NCBI RefSeq assembly: GCF_030272615.1
Contig: NW_026729196.1
Coordinates: 1-64,000 of the forward strand
Length of the DNA: 64,000 bases
From: Cryptomeria japonica
Taxonomy: Eukaryota > Streptophyta > Pinopsida > Cupressales > Cupressaceae
Direction of reading: 5' to 3'
Part shown: positions 11,601 through 23,900 of the stretch, in pieces
Layout of the letters: the number at the start of each line of letters is the position of its first letter
Position numbering within the stretch: position 1 is the first letter of the stretch
Program-made: the position numbers and the translations under genes
Notes under the pieces: model-generated
The model's database searches: none
What the model saw: the letters and a program-made list of their open reading frames with translations, nothing else
Told to the model about the DNA's origin: nothing

Positions 11601-12780
11601 TCTGAGTCTCAGTTTGGGGTGGGTGGCCCTACAATTCTATGGGGTGCTTGAATCTCGGGTGGGCCCTTTCTCTCCATCGGTCCAGAAGACATTGATCCGG
11701 TCTCGAATACGCCACTATAATGGACATGGAATAGCGAGATAGGAGGACTAACTATTTGATTCTGCAATAACAGAACCGCCATAGAATAGTAGGGCTACCC
11801 TACCGCCAAGGCCAATATCTCCCCACCCGGAACGAACTAAAATGGTTATTCTGGCGTATTCTAGCGACTATGCCCCCCACCCATCCCCACACACGAATAG
11901 TAGGGCTAGCCCCCCCTACCCCCCCAAGCTATAGTTCTATGGTTTGAAAGGGCTAGCTTCAAATAGCGGGTTATACTAGCGAGCTGATTCCTTTAGAATA
12001 GTAGGGGCCCTCCGGGCCCTCGCGAATAGTAGGGGCCCACCCAACCCTGGGTGGGGGGCATAGTTATTTGCCGTATGAATTGACGTTAGTGGGGCCCATA
12101 GAATAGTAGGGGCATGCGAGCCGTTCATTAATAAACCCCCATAGAATTGTAGGGGGCCCCCCTACTTAATTAACCTGCTAGAATAATGAATCAGCTTGCT
12201 AGATCTAGTTGCAATTCTAGTTGCTAGAATCGAGTGAATAGTAGGGGCTCCACTCGATAGTTGCCATTAATAGGGCCCTGCTTCACTTCTACCACCCACT
12301 GCCCCGGGCGGGCGAGCTCGGAGTTTTATAGCAACTATCGAGTGCAAGTTTATTAATGAAATTAATCTACCAGTCAATTAATGTACGCCTGCTAGAATAA
12401 TATGAAAAAGGGGCGATCAAAATAGTTCTAGAAGGCTCGAGCTAGAGTAACAATTCTAGTTGGTGGGTGGGAATCATAATGGTTAGGGGTGGAATATGTA
12501 GGTTGGGGCGGACCTTTTACTTGTTGGTTTGATAGTCTGGCTTACTCATTATAGACGAATAAGACCAGCCGCATTCTTCTCCTCCCGGGAACCTCTAATT
12601 GGGTGGGTGGGCCCCGGCTCTTCCACCCACCCCGGCCCCTACTATTCTATGGCCGGATATAGTTCCGTGGGATTGAGTGTACTAAGCCTTTATTGCCCTT
12701 CCCACTTATCTTGGTGAGGCAAAGCGTGAGACGAAATCTAGATTATTGAAAAGACCAAGGGTGGGATTGGATCGTAGTAA
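11600..12780. other. Dense dispersed-repeat stretch
   Basis: Families A, D, F and G are frequent (for example 11,780, 11,990, 12,100 and 12,140). No gene. Confidence 0.7.
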
Positions 12781-12924
12781 GTAGGAGTTACAAGGCCAGG
12801 TGCTGCCTCATCTGGTTCTACCTCGTCTTTGGGTTTTGGAAACACCAGTGTACTAGTCAATGGGTCCATCACCTGCGTACTTTACCTATGCATGGGTGGG
12901 GTAATTAGAAGTGAATCCAGCTAG
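12781..12924 (+). pseudogene. Small Gly/Ser-rich open remnant
   Basis: Forty-seven plus-strand codons are open between TAA 12778-12780 and TAG 12922-12924, with GAASSGSTSSLGFGNTSVLV at the core. It belongs compositionally with the other plus-strand remnants. There is no start codon and no recognised domain. Confidence 0.2.
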
Positions 12925-14671
12925 CCAGCCAACAATTCTAGGTGGGTTCTTCTATAGATTGATGGATATGACCCCGGTGAATCGGTTGGACCGGAAAGAA
13001 ATGGAACTGCTGTACTTCTCGCACGAATTCATTAGGTTCGCCGGTGCCTGCAAGTAAGCAAATTCCTGGATCGCTGGAGAATAAAGCTTACGGTAGGTCT
13101 ATTTTGAGATATTCCGCCGGGTGGGATGAGCCTATAATCTAATTCGGGTGGGCCCTACGGCCGGAAACTAAACTATAGTTCCGGAGAGGATCGCCATCAA
13201 GTGTAGCAAGCCGCCCCGGATCCCCTACGGGCATGAATGATGATGAATGGTCCAAGCCAATTAGGCAATTTTGCTTGTTGCTCTCTTCCCTTCGCATCTT
13301 AGTGTCCTTTCTATTTCGCTTTAAGACCAAATCTCCTACTGCATCGGAAACACCTATGATGGACTTTCTCACAAGAATGACTAGCTAACTTCCTATGATG
13401 AGACCTATTATGTTCTAATGCATGCAGACGCTTGTCATCTAACAGCTCTGACTCAGCTGGACGTGCAGACCTACATTGCTCATCCGTAATGAGGTCGTGT
13501 ATGTAGTGGAATCCTCAGGCGGTGTGGGGATTTGAATAGGGCAGGGCGCCCCTTAGAATAGTAGGGCCGAACTCCCCCCCCACCCTGGGATAACTTTAGC
13601 CCCCCACCCCCCCCACCCCCCATTATAGTTGAATAGTAGGGCCTTAGAATGGTAGGGGCCCTACGCATGCACACCCGGGCGCCCTACTATTCTAATGGGG
13701 CACCCCCCATGCAGGGGACCTCCAACTAATCTACCTCTTAGGCCCCTGGCTAAGAATAGTAGGGCCCCCCCACCCTACCATAGAATAGTAGGGGCCCTAT
13801 GAACACCCGGCTAGACCCCCTACCGATAAATGGCTAGAACCCCCGGAAGATAAAGCAGTTCGTTGCCGCTGCCCCCATTATTTCAGATAGGGCCCCGGGA
13901 TGGGGGAATGTCGGCCACCCGCTGCACCATTACATAAAAGAGATCCATTCTCTGAGGCAGGCCGGGAGCCCCGTTAAGATTAATGATTTCTGCCGTGGCA
14001 TACCAGTCACTACCTCTAGCTATTACTACGAGGGGATTGTTAGAATAATCCAGTCCACTAGACTACGGAGCTATCGCCGATATCTCTTTAGGTGGATCGG
14101 GTCTACTGAAACATGTGGTAAATAAATATCATGCCATTTGAGTCAAACTACCGGAAACGATGGTTGCTATTACGTCTATAATACGGCTGCTATCTATGAA
14201 ACTAGAATCGATTCATAAATAGGAATAACAACGGGAAGGGCCTCAAATTATTGGTTCTTGGGGCCCTACTATTTGAAGGTTAGGTTGACCCTTCTTTCTA
14301 TCATCGGGGGCCTTCTCGAGTAGGCAGGTTTCCGCGACTAATCACCGGATCTGACATTTATTCCGAATGCAGCCCCCTACCATCTATAGGCGGATGCCCC
14401 TACTATTCTATGGGCTAGGTTCCCACCCGTTTATCGAGGTATGAATGCGTACTCACTTCGATCTGAGGTTCCACCGGCGCAACTCTAACTCGTTCAGAGA
14501 TAGCTGCCTCAGAAAGAAGACCTGGTTTTTCCACGAATCATGGGGAAACTTGACTGGAGGGTTCTTCTAGCAAGCTGATTAATTAACCCTACTTTTCTAA
14601 GAACTTGCGGCACCCCTTCTTCTATTATTGGTTCAATTAGTTGAGTCTGTTGAGAGACTTGAGTTGTGTGA
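12925..14671. other. Mixed stretch
   Basis: 12.93-13.48 kb is unique, with a 77-codon minus frame of no known family. 13.54-13.81 kb is a family A cluster. 13.82-14.67 kb is mostly unique. No gene recognised. Confidence 0.5.
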
Positions 14672-14965
14672 TTGATAATTCCAGCCAAGATACTGCCTAG
14701 AACGATCGAGGCACCTCAGAAAGCAGCATTCCAGGGTTCTACAGTAAGCCTGCCCCCACCGCCATGGGATGCCGAAGAGGAGCAAGAGCCAAAGGTTCCT
14801 GAATAAGGAGTGGAAGGCTTTATGAGGGGAATCGAAGAACCAGAAACAGAGTGCCGGGTCATGTTCAGACGCGCTTATGATAAGGGTACTTATATTCCCC
14901 CTTACTGCCCTATAGATAGTAGGGGGTGGCCCTACTATGCTGTAGGGGCCCTTACTGCCCTATAG
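14672..14965 (+). pseudogene. Unrecognised frame with Pro-rich PPPPWD segment
   Basis: A 97-codon plus-strand phase contains one TAA (14804-14806). It reads AKILPRTIEAPQKAAFQGST, then VSLPPPPWDAEEEQEPKVPE. After the stop it continues GVEGFMRGIEEPETECRVMF and RRAYDKGTYIPPY. The PPPPW motif followed by acidic residues recalls adaptor-binding tails of plant endosomal sorting proteins, but that is a resemblance only. Four TGA codons in the 60 bases before 14672 block extension upstream in this phase. Family A words overlap the 3' end from about 14,913. Confidence 0.3.
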
Positions 14966-15990
14966 AAACTAACTAGCTATTAAAGCCCTTATAATAGTAG
15001 GGCCCAACCACTCATCCTAACTACCTATAATTCCCAACTATCTCTATAGTTCCCACCTCACCCGGAACTATAGTCCCACCCAACCTTACTCTAGCCCCCT
15101 ACTATTTGAAAGGGCTAGCGGGCCCCATTAGAATAGTAGGGCCCTCGACATTTTATGGACTGATCCCTACAATTCTATGGGCTCCTACTCTAGCAGGTTA
15201 ATTAATCCGTATTCTAACAGGCTGATTAATAAGGGGGTTCTGGCACTGAAAGGGAGAGGGCCTCTCCCCCCTACTCTTCTATAATGGTAGTTCGCTATCG
15301 CGATTTCTCCGGCCCTCTCCCATCATATCACGTGTATAGATGGAGATGGTCGAGCCACTCCCCTACTCTTCTATAATGGGAGTTCGCTCTCGCTCAGCTC
15401 TCTCCCGTTGCCTATAGGGGCCATCCATCTCGTGTTCTATACGAATCACTCAGATGACTGGTTGTATCCATTCTAGAATGGATGGTGGCATCCTGGTGTA
15501 CGTTGTATTCTATGCGAGTACGGATATCAGTCGTATCACGTACGGATGGATGATGTGTGAGAACAATGGAACGGTGAACCGATTGCAACTATAGAACTGT
15601 AGTCGGGGGGTGGGGGGGGCCCCTCCTTTCCACCCGAATATGCCGCCGAAGCAGGGTAGCCTACCTTCTATAGTGGGGCTAGGATGGATCGACTATATAG
15701 GTAGGGGCCGGGGATAGATGGATCGATGGATGGATCGATCGGGTAGATTAGCCCTATCTCCAATCCCACCATAGTGATATATATAGTGAGGGAAGCCGGT
15801 CAAGGGAAGGCGAGAACCATCCCACCCGAAGCCATAGCGGAACATCAACCGAAATCATACTTTCTATCTATAGTCGACCACAGCCGATCAATCGACGTGC
15901 TCCAGTTTCTTCAGGGTCACCACAACTTAGGAATATCGCTCGCTTGACCAAGCCTGCCAGTAGCTACTATTCCCTCCCACCGGTAGGGTC
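14966..15990. other. Family A cluster then unique sequence
   Basis: 14.9-15.3 kb is rich in families A and D. 15.28-15.42 kb holds a partial duplication (cccctactcttctataatgg twice, near 15,278 and 15,361). The remainder is unique. Confidence 0.5.
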
Positions 15991-15996
15991 AAATGA

Positions 15997-16287
15997 GCAT
16001 CAGGTGGGGCGGCAGGTCGAAGAGATATCTGTATTGAAGAGCATCGTCTTCACGGGCATCGAATCCAGGGTATAAATGACAGTCGATCGAAAGGTAGGGT
16101 TGGAGGAACACTTCCTTCTCGGTCAGGCGGGAGAGAGAAGGAAGGATCGGCCTATCCAACCACTGCAGCAGGAGATGGAGAGGAACCAGTCGAGTACGAC
16201 GATGTTATGAAATATGCCGGCCGAGCCTATGGGCGATCGATCTATTCGAATACTGAATCGGTGAGGGATGAAGGGGTTGAACGTTGA
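15997..16287 (+). pseudogene. Start-less 96-codon frame, Gly/Ala/Glu/Tyr-rich
   Basis: This stop-free plus-strand phase lies between TGA 15994-15996 and TGA 16285-16287 and has no early ATG. Its second half reads EGSAYPTTAAGDGEEPVEY then DDVMKYAGRAYGRSIYSNTE. The composition matches the other broken frames in the window. No known domain was recognised. The surrounding 15.8-17.0 kb is nearly free of dispersed repeats. Confidence 0.3.
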
Positions 16288-16620
16288 CCAGGCATTCCAA
16301 AAGTAGCCCCATAGAATAATTTGAGGGAAGCAGGGGCAGGGGATAGACTCATTTCATCATCCGGTCGGTATCCATCTATAGAATGGGAAGTTTAGATCGA
16401 TTCAAAGGTCGATGCCTATAATAGCGGACATTTCTTTCTCTCAATTGACTTGCCACCCGACTGAACCCACCACAATCGGATTCAATAGCCATATTTGGCT
16501 ATATTCCCGGCGAGTGATTGATGCGCGGGCAGGTTGAATAGATTTGTATCTCGTGTCGAGCCCCCCCCCTACTATAGTTGGGTTACTCGACTGATAATTC
16601 TGGCAATCCATCTATTATAG

Positions 16621-16779
16621 AATTCCTCATGCTGGCCAACTCGACTGAAGCGGGTAGGTGCGACGGCGATGGATGAAGAAGAGATGACAGCAGCTAGGCC
16701 GGTGGGGCTGGTCGAACAACTGAATATCCGGCAAGGAGGTGGGAGCCTCCTTTTTGCAATGGTACGTGATCGGTTATGA
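16621..16779 (+). pseudogene. Short open frame, unrecognised
   Basis: A 52-codon plus-strand phase is bounded by TAG and TGA, with an ATG at 16669. From that ATG it reads MDEEEMTAARPVGLVEQLNI and ends in GGGSLLFAMVRDRL. It has protein-like composition and follows the 15,997-16,287 frame within 350 bp. A 100-codon minus-strand frame overlaps it (16572-16874), so the strand is not certain. Confidence 0.2.
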
Positions 16780-17057
16780 GATTGAAGGAGATGCCAGCCG
16801 AAGGCCGATATAGAGATAGGGCAATCTTCCTCCCCGGCTATACAGGATGGGTGGTGGTCGTATCCCTTCTGCAAAGGCAGGTGATATGAGATTGATTGGA
16901 TCAGAGGATGGATCGTTCGGTTACTCGACTTCTTAAACGAGATGGGTCGATGGTGGTCCTGAAAAGCCCTTATGCCGTATTTCGGGCAGAGATCAAATCA
17001 TCCGTTCTTTCCGAACCTTCATCCTCCCGTACTCTAGCAAGTTGATTAATTCGGGGT

Positions 17058-17129
17058 GGGTGGGTGGCCCCCTTATTAATCAGCCTGCTAGCCCCCTTCT
17101 AGCAAGTGGCATTGGAGGTAGATTAGTTG
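17058..17129 (+). repeat. 72-bp direct repeat, copy 1
   Basis: This is identical to 17979-18050. It is composed of family words in order: B, D, a ccccctt/ctagcaag junction, and E. The separation is 921 bp. Direct repeats of this size can recombine in plant mitochondria at low frequency. Confidence 0.95.
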
Positions 17130-17371
17130 AAGGTGGCCCCCTACTATCTAAAGGGCTAGCAGGCGTATCCATAGAATAGTAGGGCACTGATTAATAAGGA
17201 ACCATTTGGGTGGGAAAAATATCTTACTCAAAGCATCCTTCCCGGTAGTCGGGGTTCCATTTACATCTGATCTGACAATATTCAATCAGTCCAGTTATTC
17301 AGTCGTCATTCCTATCTACGCAAGAACGGTTACGCTCATTACTCGAATGGGTAGAATCTAATACTCTTACG

Positions 17372-17786
17372 GCTGGATCTGCCCCTGTTCGAACCTATGC
17401 CTTTGTGACCTCCTCTCCTGTAGGTAGGCCCTGATCCCGATATGCTGCGGCATAAACTGATTATGGATATGAATCACCTGGCACTGGGTCAACTGTTGAC
17501 TCGAATGCTGGTGAGTAAACTGGTTCTGGTTCAAATGAATGCATCTGGCTAACTAGCCACCTGGCACTGCTGCTCTTGTTACCATCTCTGCTTATACTGC
17601 TATTGATAGTGCTGGTTCCAGATCAACAGATTCAACTGTCCCATAACTATTTCAAGGGCTGCTGACTCTGTCTCTGCTACTGATGCTGGGGATCCCGCTA
17701 CTCAATCTGTAATGGGATCTCCTGCTCCCCGTGCTTCGGTAACTCTATATGCGATTGGAGAATCAGCTGCTAGCACTGGGCCCTAG
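17372..17786 (+). pseudogene. Ala/Thr/Ser/Asp-rich remnant with stops and frame changes
   Basis: Three-base periodicity with GCT, ACT, GGT and GAT codons is obvious to the eye. Phases read AGSAPVRTYAFVTSSPVGRP, then YESPGTGSTVDSNAGE, then AALVTISAYTAIDSAGSRST, then AADSVSATDAGDPATQSVMG and SPAPRASVTLYAIGESAAST, ending at TAG 17784. Stops and at least two shifts interrupt it. It is either a decayed low-complexity gene or a degenerate trinucleotide-periodic repeat. Confidence 0.35.
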
Positions 17787-17978
17787 AACTGTTTTGGAGA
17801 CGGGAAATGCCTTTCCTGCTTTCACAGCATCCGATGAACTCTGCCTTAGATGTTAGAGTCTCTGTCCCAACCTGTACCTCTGCTGTCTACCCAATGCCGC
17901 CTTAATAATCTATGAGGAAAGTTGCTGCGCAGAGATCCACTATAGTTCCCACCCACTGCCATGGCATCAGCCTGGGTT

Positions 17979-18050
17979 GGGTGGGTGGCCCCCTTATTAA
18001 TCAGCCTGCTAGCCCCCTTCTAGCAAGTGGCATTGGAGGTAGATTAGTTG
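17979..18050 (+). repeat. 72-bp direct repeat, copy 2
   Basis: Second copy of the repeat at 17058-17129. The flanks differ immediately outside, so the boundaries are sharp. Confidence 0.95.
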
Positions 18051-18059
18051 GATAAGTCC

Positions 18060-20880
18060 GGGTGGGTGGGAATCATAGGGTTCCCTGCATGCAGAGGGTG
18101 GTTACTGCTATTTTTTGATTATGAGATTTTTCGAGCCGGAGTACCACTAAGTCAAGCACTGCATGATTGCAACGGGGTGGTCTCTACCTACCCATCATGG
18201 GCTGATGGAGGTAGTGATGGAGAAACTGGCACTCAAACTAGAATTGGAACTTCCTGTACTATCACCCACCCTTGCTTCTGTTGCCTCTGTTGCCTACCCG
18301 TGACCTACCCCCATATTCTATATATAGAGAAATTTCCCACCTGTGACCCACCATCACAGAGAGGCCCCACACGCAACTATTTCATTTTACCACCACCTAT
18401 GCCACAACCAAAATAGTCATGCCCTACCTTCATAGTGAGAAAGCCAAACCTTTCAATAGTTGTATGGGATTTGATCAATCAACGTCTAAACGAATTGGCG
18501 GAAACAACTTTTGTTCATGGCATTAGCCATTAGCCAATTCCAGCAGATTCGGCAAAGAGAAAAGCGGTAGGGAACAATCCATCGAAACGAATCAGCGTGA
18601 GCAATCTGCATCGATCAATTCATGCATGATCAGGTGCTACGCGTGCATCGTATATATAGAGGATAGGACTCCAATACCATGAGATTGCCTTTTCTCATTC
18701 AAGCTGAGCTCCTAAGACGGGCCATGCTCTAAGTGTCGGGGTAGTACCCAGCTCTTATAAGCAGATAGTCTTCAGCTCCTTGATCCTAAGAGAGAGAACA
18801 CTTAAAGCCTTGGATGAAGGCAGATGTTTTCTATTACTCTAAGAATAGTTAGTCAAACACTATAGTAGAGAGTATAGTGGGGCCATCCCCAGCTGCAGTT
18901 TCGTTTCAATAAGTAGATCGGACTAATCATCGGCGAAGCGCCCTACGGGCAAGGTGTAAAACAAAGAAAGGTTCGAATCTTCAAGATCAAAGGCCCTTTT
19001 CAAGCTCATTTTATTCCCCTGCTCCTTCATCTTCCTCCCCTCCGGAAAGGCCGGGGAGAAGTGAGTCAGCGAATCGAGAGAATGAAATGACGTGAAATGA
19101 GCAGGTGGGCCCGAGGGAATCATAAGGAATAAGGACCGGCTCTTATGGACTGATACATTGAAAACCCAACTGATTATGAGAGCTTCAATTAATTTGAATC
19201 CGTCCCGGACCTATTTCTCATAATCAAGCAATAGATTTCGTCTCGCCCTGTAAATAGTCATTAATGTACGCTTGCTAGAATAATATGAAAAAGGGCAAAT
19301 AGTAGGGGGGCCAACCCGTTATGAGCGTATTAATTCACTTCAAGTAGCAAGCTGATTAATCTGCCGTATTAATGAACTGATTAATAAAGGTGCATTAATG
19401 AACTGATTAATGAACTATTCTAGCGGGCTACTCGCATGAACTGATTAATGGCAGACCTTATTCTAGCGTATTCTAGCCCCTCTCTATAGTTCGGGTGGGT
19501 GGGAAACTCTAGTTGGGGAAGCAGGGTGGGCCCCTACTATTCTAAGGGCCCTACTATTCTAATTATAAGGGGCGGAAACGGGGGCATGTGACGTCTATAA
19601 TCTGGCGTCCCTATTCTGAACTAAACCATAGTGCATTCTGGCAGCATTCCAAACAAACGGCACTATCGAGCCCCCTACCATTCTAAAGGGCTAGCAGTTT
19701 TCATTAATTCAATAGTAGGGGGTTGGTGGGAGGGAGCTATAGTTGAGTCTAGTCGGCCCTTAGAATAGTAGGGCCCACCCAACCGGCATCTATAGCCTCC
19801 CACCCTCCCGGATGGGAGGGATTCTAGTTTGTGGGAACAGTAGTTGCTCCCAAGTGCCATAGAATTGTATCTGGTGATTTCCAGAAAACACCCAGCCAGA
19901 TTGATTGCCTGATGGCCCCCTCTACGAATCCAGGGAATTGACTGCGCGCCCGGGATGGGAATAGTGAGAGGGAGGACCTGAACCGGCACCACACCGCAGC
20001 AAAATGGAGAGATCGATATAGCGGTGGCGAACTGACGCCATACACGACCAGGCGGTTCGGGTTTCAGAATCCAGTCACGAGTAATATCTGACCATCACTT
20101 GTAGGTTCCATTATAGAGTAGGGGTTCCGTTCCGATATTTTATTATGTATAGAATATAATGGACTTCGTCCCATATTATATACGTTATATCGAAATCACG
20201 CGTTCAAAATGACCACTTTAGGTGACCCAACCGACTATATGGAAAGGGCGTGATCATGTTACATTCATGTTAATGGTGTAAGTAACATGACCACTTCCTT
20301 GCCGGACAATGGACCACTTCCCTGCTTCATCCCAGATCACCACTTCCAATTCCAGCTCGCTTCTGTTCTGAGACACCACTCCAACGAAAATAATATGAGG
20401 GGGCCTCCAACTATCATCCACCCACCCACCCCGGCCACCCACCCGGGCACTTCTATTCCAACCCAACCCAACTATCATCCACCCCCAAAATGAATCGGGA
20501 GGGGCCGGGAAGGATTAACTACCGGGTAATGGGAGGAATGAATTCTAGATAACTACCACAATCTCACTACAGCCTAACCGGGCGGGGGTGAAGTCTAATA
20601 AACTAATTTATTCGACGAGCTTCCATCCTTGTTCTCTGGATGGCCAGCCAACAGAGTTCTTTCAAATGGATGGCCATAGAATAGTAGGGCCCAACTCCAG
20701 GCTAGCCTACAGGGGGTTCAAATGGCTGGCCGGTGCAGGATGGAGCCATAACCTTTATCGAGTGAGAACTCCTCCCTCGAAGATCTTGCCCCCCACCCCC
20801 GGGTAGTCTCGTTAGCAGGATAGCTTACCTTCACTGAACACCCGGAAAACAAAGGATGGGAGTTAAGTAGCTATAACGGT
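18060..20880. other. Unique stretch followed by repeats
   Basis: 18.1-19.2 kb is repeat-poor; a 122-codon plus frame at 18048-18416 begins in repeat sequence and is not recognised. 19.26-19.80 kb is dense in families A and D. 20.0-20.88 kb is mostly unique. Confidence 0.5.
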
Positions 20881-20890
20881 CGGCGACCCA

Positions 20891-20930
20891 TCACTGCCCC
20901 TTTTCTCGCATCACTGCCCCTTTTCTCGCA
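20891..20930 (+). repeat. 20-bp tandem duplication
   Basis: Two identical adjacent units tcactgccccttttctcgca. Confidence 0.95.
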
Positions 20931-23900
20931 ACGAACGCCCAACCCGTAGGAGCCCACCCAACAAATAGCAGCTATTTAGTCTTTCCTTAATGGCGGGAGT
21001 TGAATAGCCTACACAACTATAGCTATCCTCGTTAACAACGATTGATGTTCCGGCACATTCTTTCAGCTCAAATTCCCTCCCACCCTAGCATGCTCCACCC
21101 CCGGTTAGCATTATTTGTTTTCACCTATCGGTAGCTCCTCCAACGGATCTCTCTAATCGGTAGCTCTTAATGAACTAATTAGTCACGCTCTTAATGAATT
21201 AACGAGCTACCATATAATTTGAGGGGCCCTCCCGGCTAGTTCGTTCAACCGGTATACAATTAGGAAGGAACAACGGTAATGAACTCTAGTTAGGGAGGTA
21301 GTTAACTCCTTGGAGTTCTCACTCTTTCTGAATCTGGCCAGTTAGCTCAACCGGGGCCCTCCCACCCGGTAAGAAAGCATGCTCGAGAGGGAAGGCTTAA
21401 CCAATGCTGGAATTCCCTTCCTTCCATAGTAGTTGTTGTTAACTCGTTACTTCCGGCTAGTGAGCCCTCCTTCACCCCCGGTTAGCCCGGGATCGATGGA
21501 AATAAACTTTGGATGGTCCAGCTGAAGAGAAGAGCCTGGGGGTGAAGGCTGGCCCACGGTAGCTCGCTCGGATGGGCGGAAGAATGCTCCTTCTTGCCTG
21601 GGTGGGGGTTCAGGGAGGATTAACTCTAGTCCCAGGGAGAACCGTAGAATTCGGGTGGGTGGGAAGCGGAACTAAAACTCCCACCCATGTTACGTATAGA
21701 ATCAACTATCTTCCCGGCAAGCAGCTCTACCATCCCACCCATCCCGGAGAATTCTAGCCAAAGTTTCGAGAAAGCCTTCACCATCAGGCAATCAACTCAA
21801 CCTAGAACCCCCGACAATCAACTAGAGTTATACCCCAAGGATGGATAGCTCAAGACCGTTGGATCATCACTCCCGGATGTTAGGCCCCACCCCGTCTCTG
21901 CTAACAGCTTAACCCCCGGAGTGGAATACAGTCAAATGTGGGAAGGGTGCCCCGGTTCCACCCGCCTACACCTCCGCCACCCTTTACACCGACAAGAAAA
22001 GAAATTTCCCGGCCTACCTTCATTTCCTTCTTTCTGTGGGGGAGCCGTCCTACAACGAGAAGCTCGAGGAAGCATAACGATCTCGACTAATGGGTGAATG
22101 GATGGTGGGGGCCCAGGGAGTTCTTGTCTTCATAGCGCACCGGCCAATCTCCATCCTTCAGCAGGGAGCAGGGAGGAAGGCCTAACTGACCATCCAAAGT
22201 TTTCGAAGGGAAGACCCGAACTGGCGAGCATGCTTTCATGGCCCTATCAATTCTATGGCAACTCTGTTGCCTGATCGATCCCCTACTTCGACGTTGTTAA
22301 CCTGGGGTTCCTATATCCTCCCACCCACCCCATGGAGCCTCCGGGCGAGACTGTTTTGTCTATGAGAACTGGTTCCGGCGAGAGAGGAAGGCAACTGGCT
22401 GCTTAGCTCCAACTCAAAAAGTAGGGCGAACTGGCGTGCCTCAACTCAATTGGGAATCAATCGTGCTGGGTTTCCGGTAGGTAAGCTCTCGGATATTGGA
22501 TATTTATTTTATGGAGAAACCTAATAACTCTAGTTGAGTTTAGTTCTTTCTTTCCAACCGGGGGTGAAGGGGCTTAACCAGCGAGATCTCCCCCAGCGAG
22601 GCTGCATCGCAAACCATCTCTTACCAGGGGGTGTGGGTAGGCGAGGAAAGCAAACGTCGATATCTTAACCAGCGAGATCAGAATAGGTAGTCTAGCGAAC
22701 TGCCTACAATCGTCCTATAGCCCCCCCCACCCGGGCGCAAAGAAGGTAGGCGGAGGAGGAGATTGTTTAGGAGATGGGCGAGGAGAAAGGAGGAGATTCC
22801 CGGCCAGAAAGAAGTCAGGTGCCCGTTAACACGGGTCTGTCCATCAGGGGGGGGGGTGGGAGGACATAGTTGGATGTAGTTTTTGAGAGAACAAAGAATC
22901 TAGATAGTTTAGCTCCATGACCAACGGCTAGATAGTTGAGCTCCGCCCAGGTAGATTAGTTCCTGCTCTCCGTGGTTAGGATTAGGGGGCCCCAGGCAAT
23001 ATCAACTATAGATAGGATGCATGGGGTTGGGTGGGCTCAGGCAGTAGGCTTCTCCCTCACTTAGGCTTCTCCCGGATCTGAACTCAACTACTATCCTGGG
23101 GCCATAGCTTCCATACCGTAACCTAGAACGACTGAGTTAGCCGGATATATTTGTTACCCCATCCTACAGGGAGGGGGTGAAGGGTGGAGCAGTGGAGGAA
23201 GAGGTTGGCGATTAATCTACCGGGGGTGTGGGCTAGCCTGGAGTTGGAGGCAAGAGGATTTCTCGATCCGCAAGAGGATGCCTAACTTTCTCTCCTCGAA
23301 CTATCATCCACCCACAAATTAATCTACCCTCCCGGGAGGGGCCGGGCAAGGAGAACTTTCTCTCTACTGTCCGGTGAAGTGCCCACCTTCACTTTTGCGA
23401 GTACTGTCCTAAATTCCGGGCAAGGGTTTGACTCCAGAGAAGAGTGAGGACCCCACGGAAGGAAGTAAGGATGGAAGGGTGAAGGATGGAACGGGGGTAA
23501 TGAACTAGTCGGGGGTGCGGGTAGGAGGAGGAGAAAGGTAGTTAACGGAAGGAAAGGAGCTCAACGAGGTCGGGATAGCGGCAACCGAACTTACCTTTAT
23601 GACAGCCAAACAATTAGGTTCTCGCCAAGAGCCCGGTAGTTAGTTAGGTTATCAGAGAACAAAAGGGTAGTCTCGTTTAATCGAGTAGCTCCTCCCGGGA
23701 TTACCGTTGGGAGTTCACCAGGGAGAGTCTACGCTCCTCCGTGTGGGTGGTTAGAAGCTGCCCTACGGCGATGCTTAGATAGAAGCTGATGGGAAGGAAG
23801 GTTCCCCGGCTGGTAGTCCTAGAGAAAGAAGCTCGTCGGCTAATTAGTAGTTCGAGAACAAGGATGGAACTCCTTTCCTCCGGCTCTAGTTGGAGAATTC

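Noticed and set aside
18965-18995. ggttcgaatc resembling a tRNA T-loop
   Set aside because: No acceptor stem, D-arm or anticodon arm can be folded around it. No other tRNA-like arrangement was found on either strand by eye.
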